Positions 62,661 to 64,000 of a stretch of 64,000 nt of DNA are shown one piece after another; position 1 is the first letter of the stretch; each line of letters opens with the position of its first letter. The notes under the pieces are model-generated. The model was not told where the DNA came from, searched no databases, and worked only from the letters and a program-made list of their open reading frames with translations. A program made the position numbers and the translations under genes. This DNA is from Bactericera cockerelli (lineage: Eukaryota; Arthropoda; Insecta; Hemiptera; Triozidae): assembly GCA_024516035.1 (NCBI GenBank), contig CM044955.1, positions 54,649,257 through 54,713,256 on the forward strand, in the 5' to 3' direction.

Positions 62661-64000
62661 TTATATCTGATAGGTTGTATAACCTATTGCCAGCATCTGC
62701 CAAGGAGCTAAATTTTGAGCAACTTCGGGAGGTTCTCTAAGAAAAATTGATTGCTAGCGCCCCTTACAGCATGGATGAGTGTGTGTCCGCTCTTTCAACT
62801 ATTGTTTGAGGGGATACACAGTTACACACACAACCACTCATACTAATATTCACTTTTTTCTCTCCATCTAATCCATGTCTCTCTTCATTTTCACCTCATT
62901 CCATCCTCCCTCTCTAATATACATGAGTTTAAAATATAGTTATTTGAATTAGTCTCAATTTATCAATGTTAGTTTTAATCTATCAATAAGGAAATTGTAC
63001 ACACCAGTAAAAGTTCAATTCAATACCCACAAAAATTGTGAAGAGTCTTTGTGCTTCACCACAAATAAAATCATACATACATAATTAAGGTACCTATAGT
63101 AGGTACCACCTACCAACCCACTGACGTAAGTGTAAATGTCCAATGTACATTCTTCCCTTTTATTAATTTTTGTTTTGTTGATTGGGCCGCTTTGAACCTC
63201 TAATCCCCCTTACCTACGCCTCGCCAGTATCCTACCTACAATCCATTTCTAACCAAAAGACCAACGATGTTTTGGTCTATCATTAAATTTAGTTTGGCTT
63301 AACCTAACCTAATACACAAAACCAAAATAACTTAATCTAATTTAAAAAATATCAAAATCGGTAACCTAATAGTTATATTAGATAGGTACATTATGATACT
63401 ACTGCCAAATTCAAAACAAAATCTTCTCCGTGAATGTTGCTTCAAACTCAAAAATCACGTGACATCAAACACTATTCATCCTTTTCCACCCAAATTTCCT
63501 ACCTGTTTAAAGCCCCATTCCCTCTTCCTATATTTCCCTTGGTCTCCCTCCCCAACCCCGCCCCCCCTTACTTCCGTCAAAAGTGATTGGGTCGAAATTC
63601 ATAGGCCTTGTATTGGTCAGTCGCTTTTATAATTGATCTGCCTGTACAAAATTCAAATTCCCACGAAATAAAGGCATGATTTAATAGCTAAACGTAGGTA
63701 TGTAGGTATATGATGAACGAGTATGTAAGTTAAACATTGCTTCATAATAATATTATACCCAATAGATAATTACTAACATATGTATACATAATATAATTAC
63801 ATGTATACCTACATATACGTCAGATGTAATAATATGTACATTGTACATGGGATTGTTTATGTATCCCCATCCAGGCTAGGTGAGGTTAATATGGGAACTG
63901 CTACGATTCCCAGTGAATATAGGGTAAAACCCCTCTTATTATTATTATTATGTACCTACAAGTACTGAGTGTAAAAAGCACATAGAACTGTTTATATTAT
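62661..64000. other. Unassigned AT-rich DNA with a 5S-SINE tail fragment
   Basis: 63868-63935 reads CCAGGCTAGGTGAGGTTAAT, GATTCCCAGTGAATATAGGG and TAAAACCCCTC, a plus-strand 5S-SINE body/tail fragment. Elsewhere there are ATAC/TAGG-rich stretches. No gene is recognised. Confidence 0.5.

Noticed and set aside
63296..63312. TTAACCTAACCTAAT as insect telomeric repeat
   Set aside because: Only two units, no array; likely chance.

Overview
The window reads as AT-rich animal nuclear DNA, most likely from an arthropod and probably an insect. The evidence is indirect: BEL/Pao, Ty3/gypsy-type, I-clade LINE, mariner-type and Helitron elements lie beside several SINE families, there are no operon-like gene strings, and short GTAGGTAC-type motifs are frequent. 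No confidently recognisable host gene, rRNA gene or functional tRNA gene was found. One exon-like segment near 17.5-17.7 kb is the only host-gene candidate, and it is weak.

Layout. 0-3.4 kb: dispersed repeats and a rearranged mariner/IS630-type remnant. 3.87-10.78 kb: a full-length non-LTR retrotransposon (LINE) with a decayed ORF1, an open 1247-codon ORF2 (endonuclease, reverse transcriptase, RNase H) and a perfect 13-bp target-site duplication. 10.96-12.96 kb: an 83-bp satellite, a T-rich tract and a second tandem array. 13-26.6 kb: non-coding DNA with SINE copies, LINE ends and minisatellites. 26.69-32.26 kb: a minus-strand Ty3/gypsy-type element with nearly identical 375-bp LTRs, an open gag and a protease region, but with the core of reverse transcriptase and most of integrase deleted. 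32.3-47.2 kb: SINEs, a 248-bp Helitron, a 550-bp near-perfect palindrome at 39.4-40.0 kb and satellites. 47.36-54.00 kb: a BEL/Pao element with 396/408-bp LTRs and a 5-bp target duplication, inserted into the 3' UTR of a minus-strand LINE fragment. 54-64 kb: SINE copies, purine/pyrimidine-rich microsatellites and unassigned DNA.

How the parts relate. The commonest SINE here (called 5S-SINE below) has a 121-nt head derived from 5S rRNA in which the terminal helix is still perfectly paired. The last ~20 bp before its A-tail nearly match the last ~20 bp of the full-length LINE, and both make 11-13-bp target duplications, so the LINE family is a good candidate for the machinery that moves the SINE. 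Three tRNA-derived families are also present: SINE-B, SINE-C and SINE-D. SINE-D carries a duplicated T-arm/B-box. The gypsy-type element may depend on a related complete element in trans, because its LTRs are young while its enzymatic core is missing.

Limits: all family assignments come from reading motifs by eye. Edges of SINE fragments and tandem arrays are approximate, and no database comparison was made.
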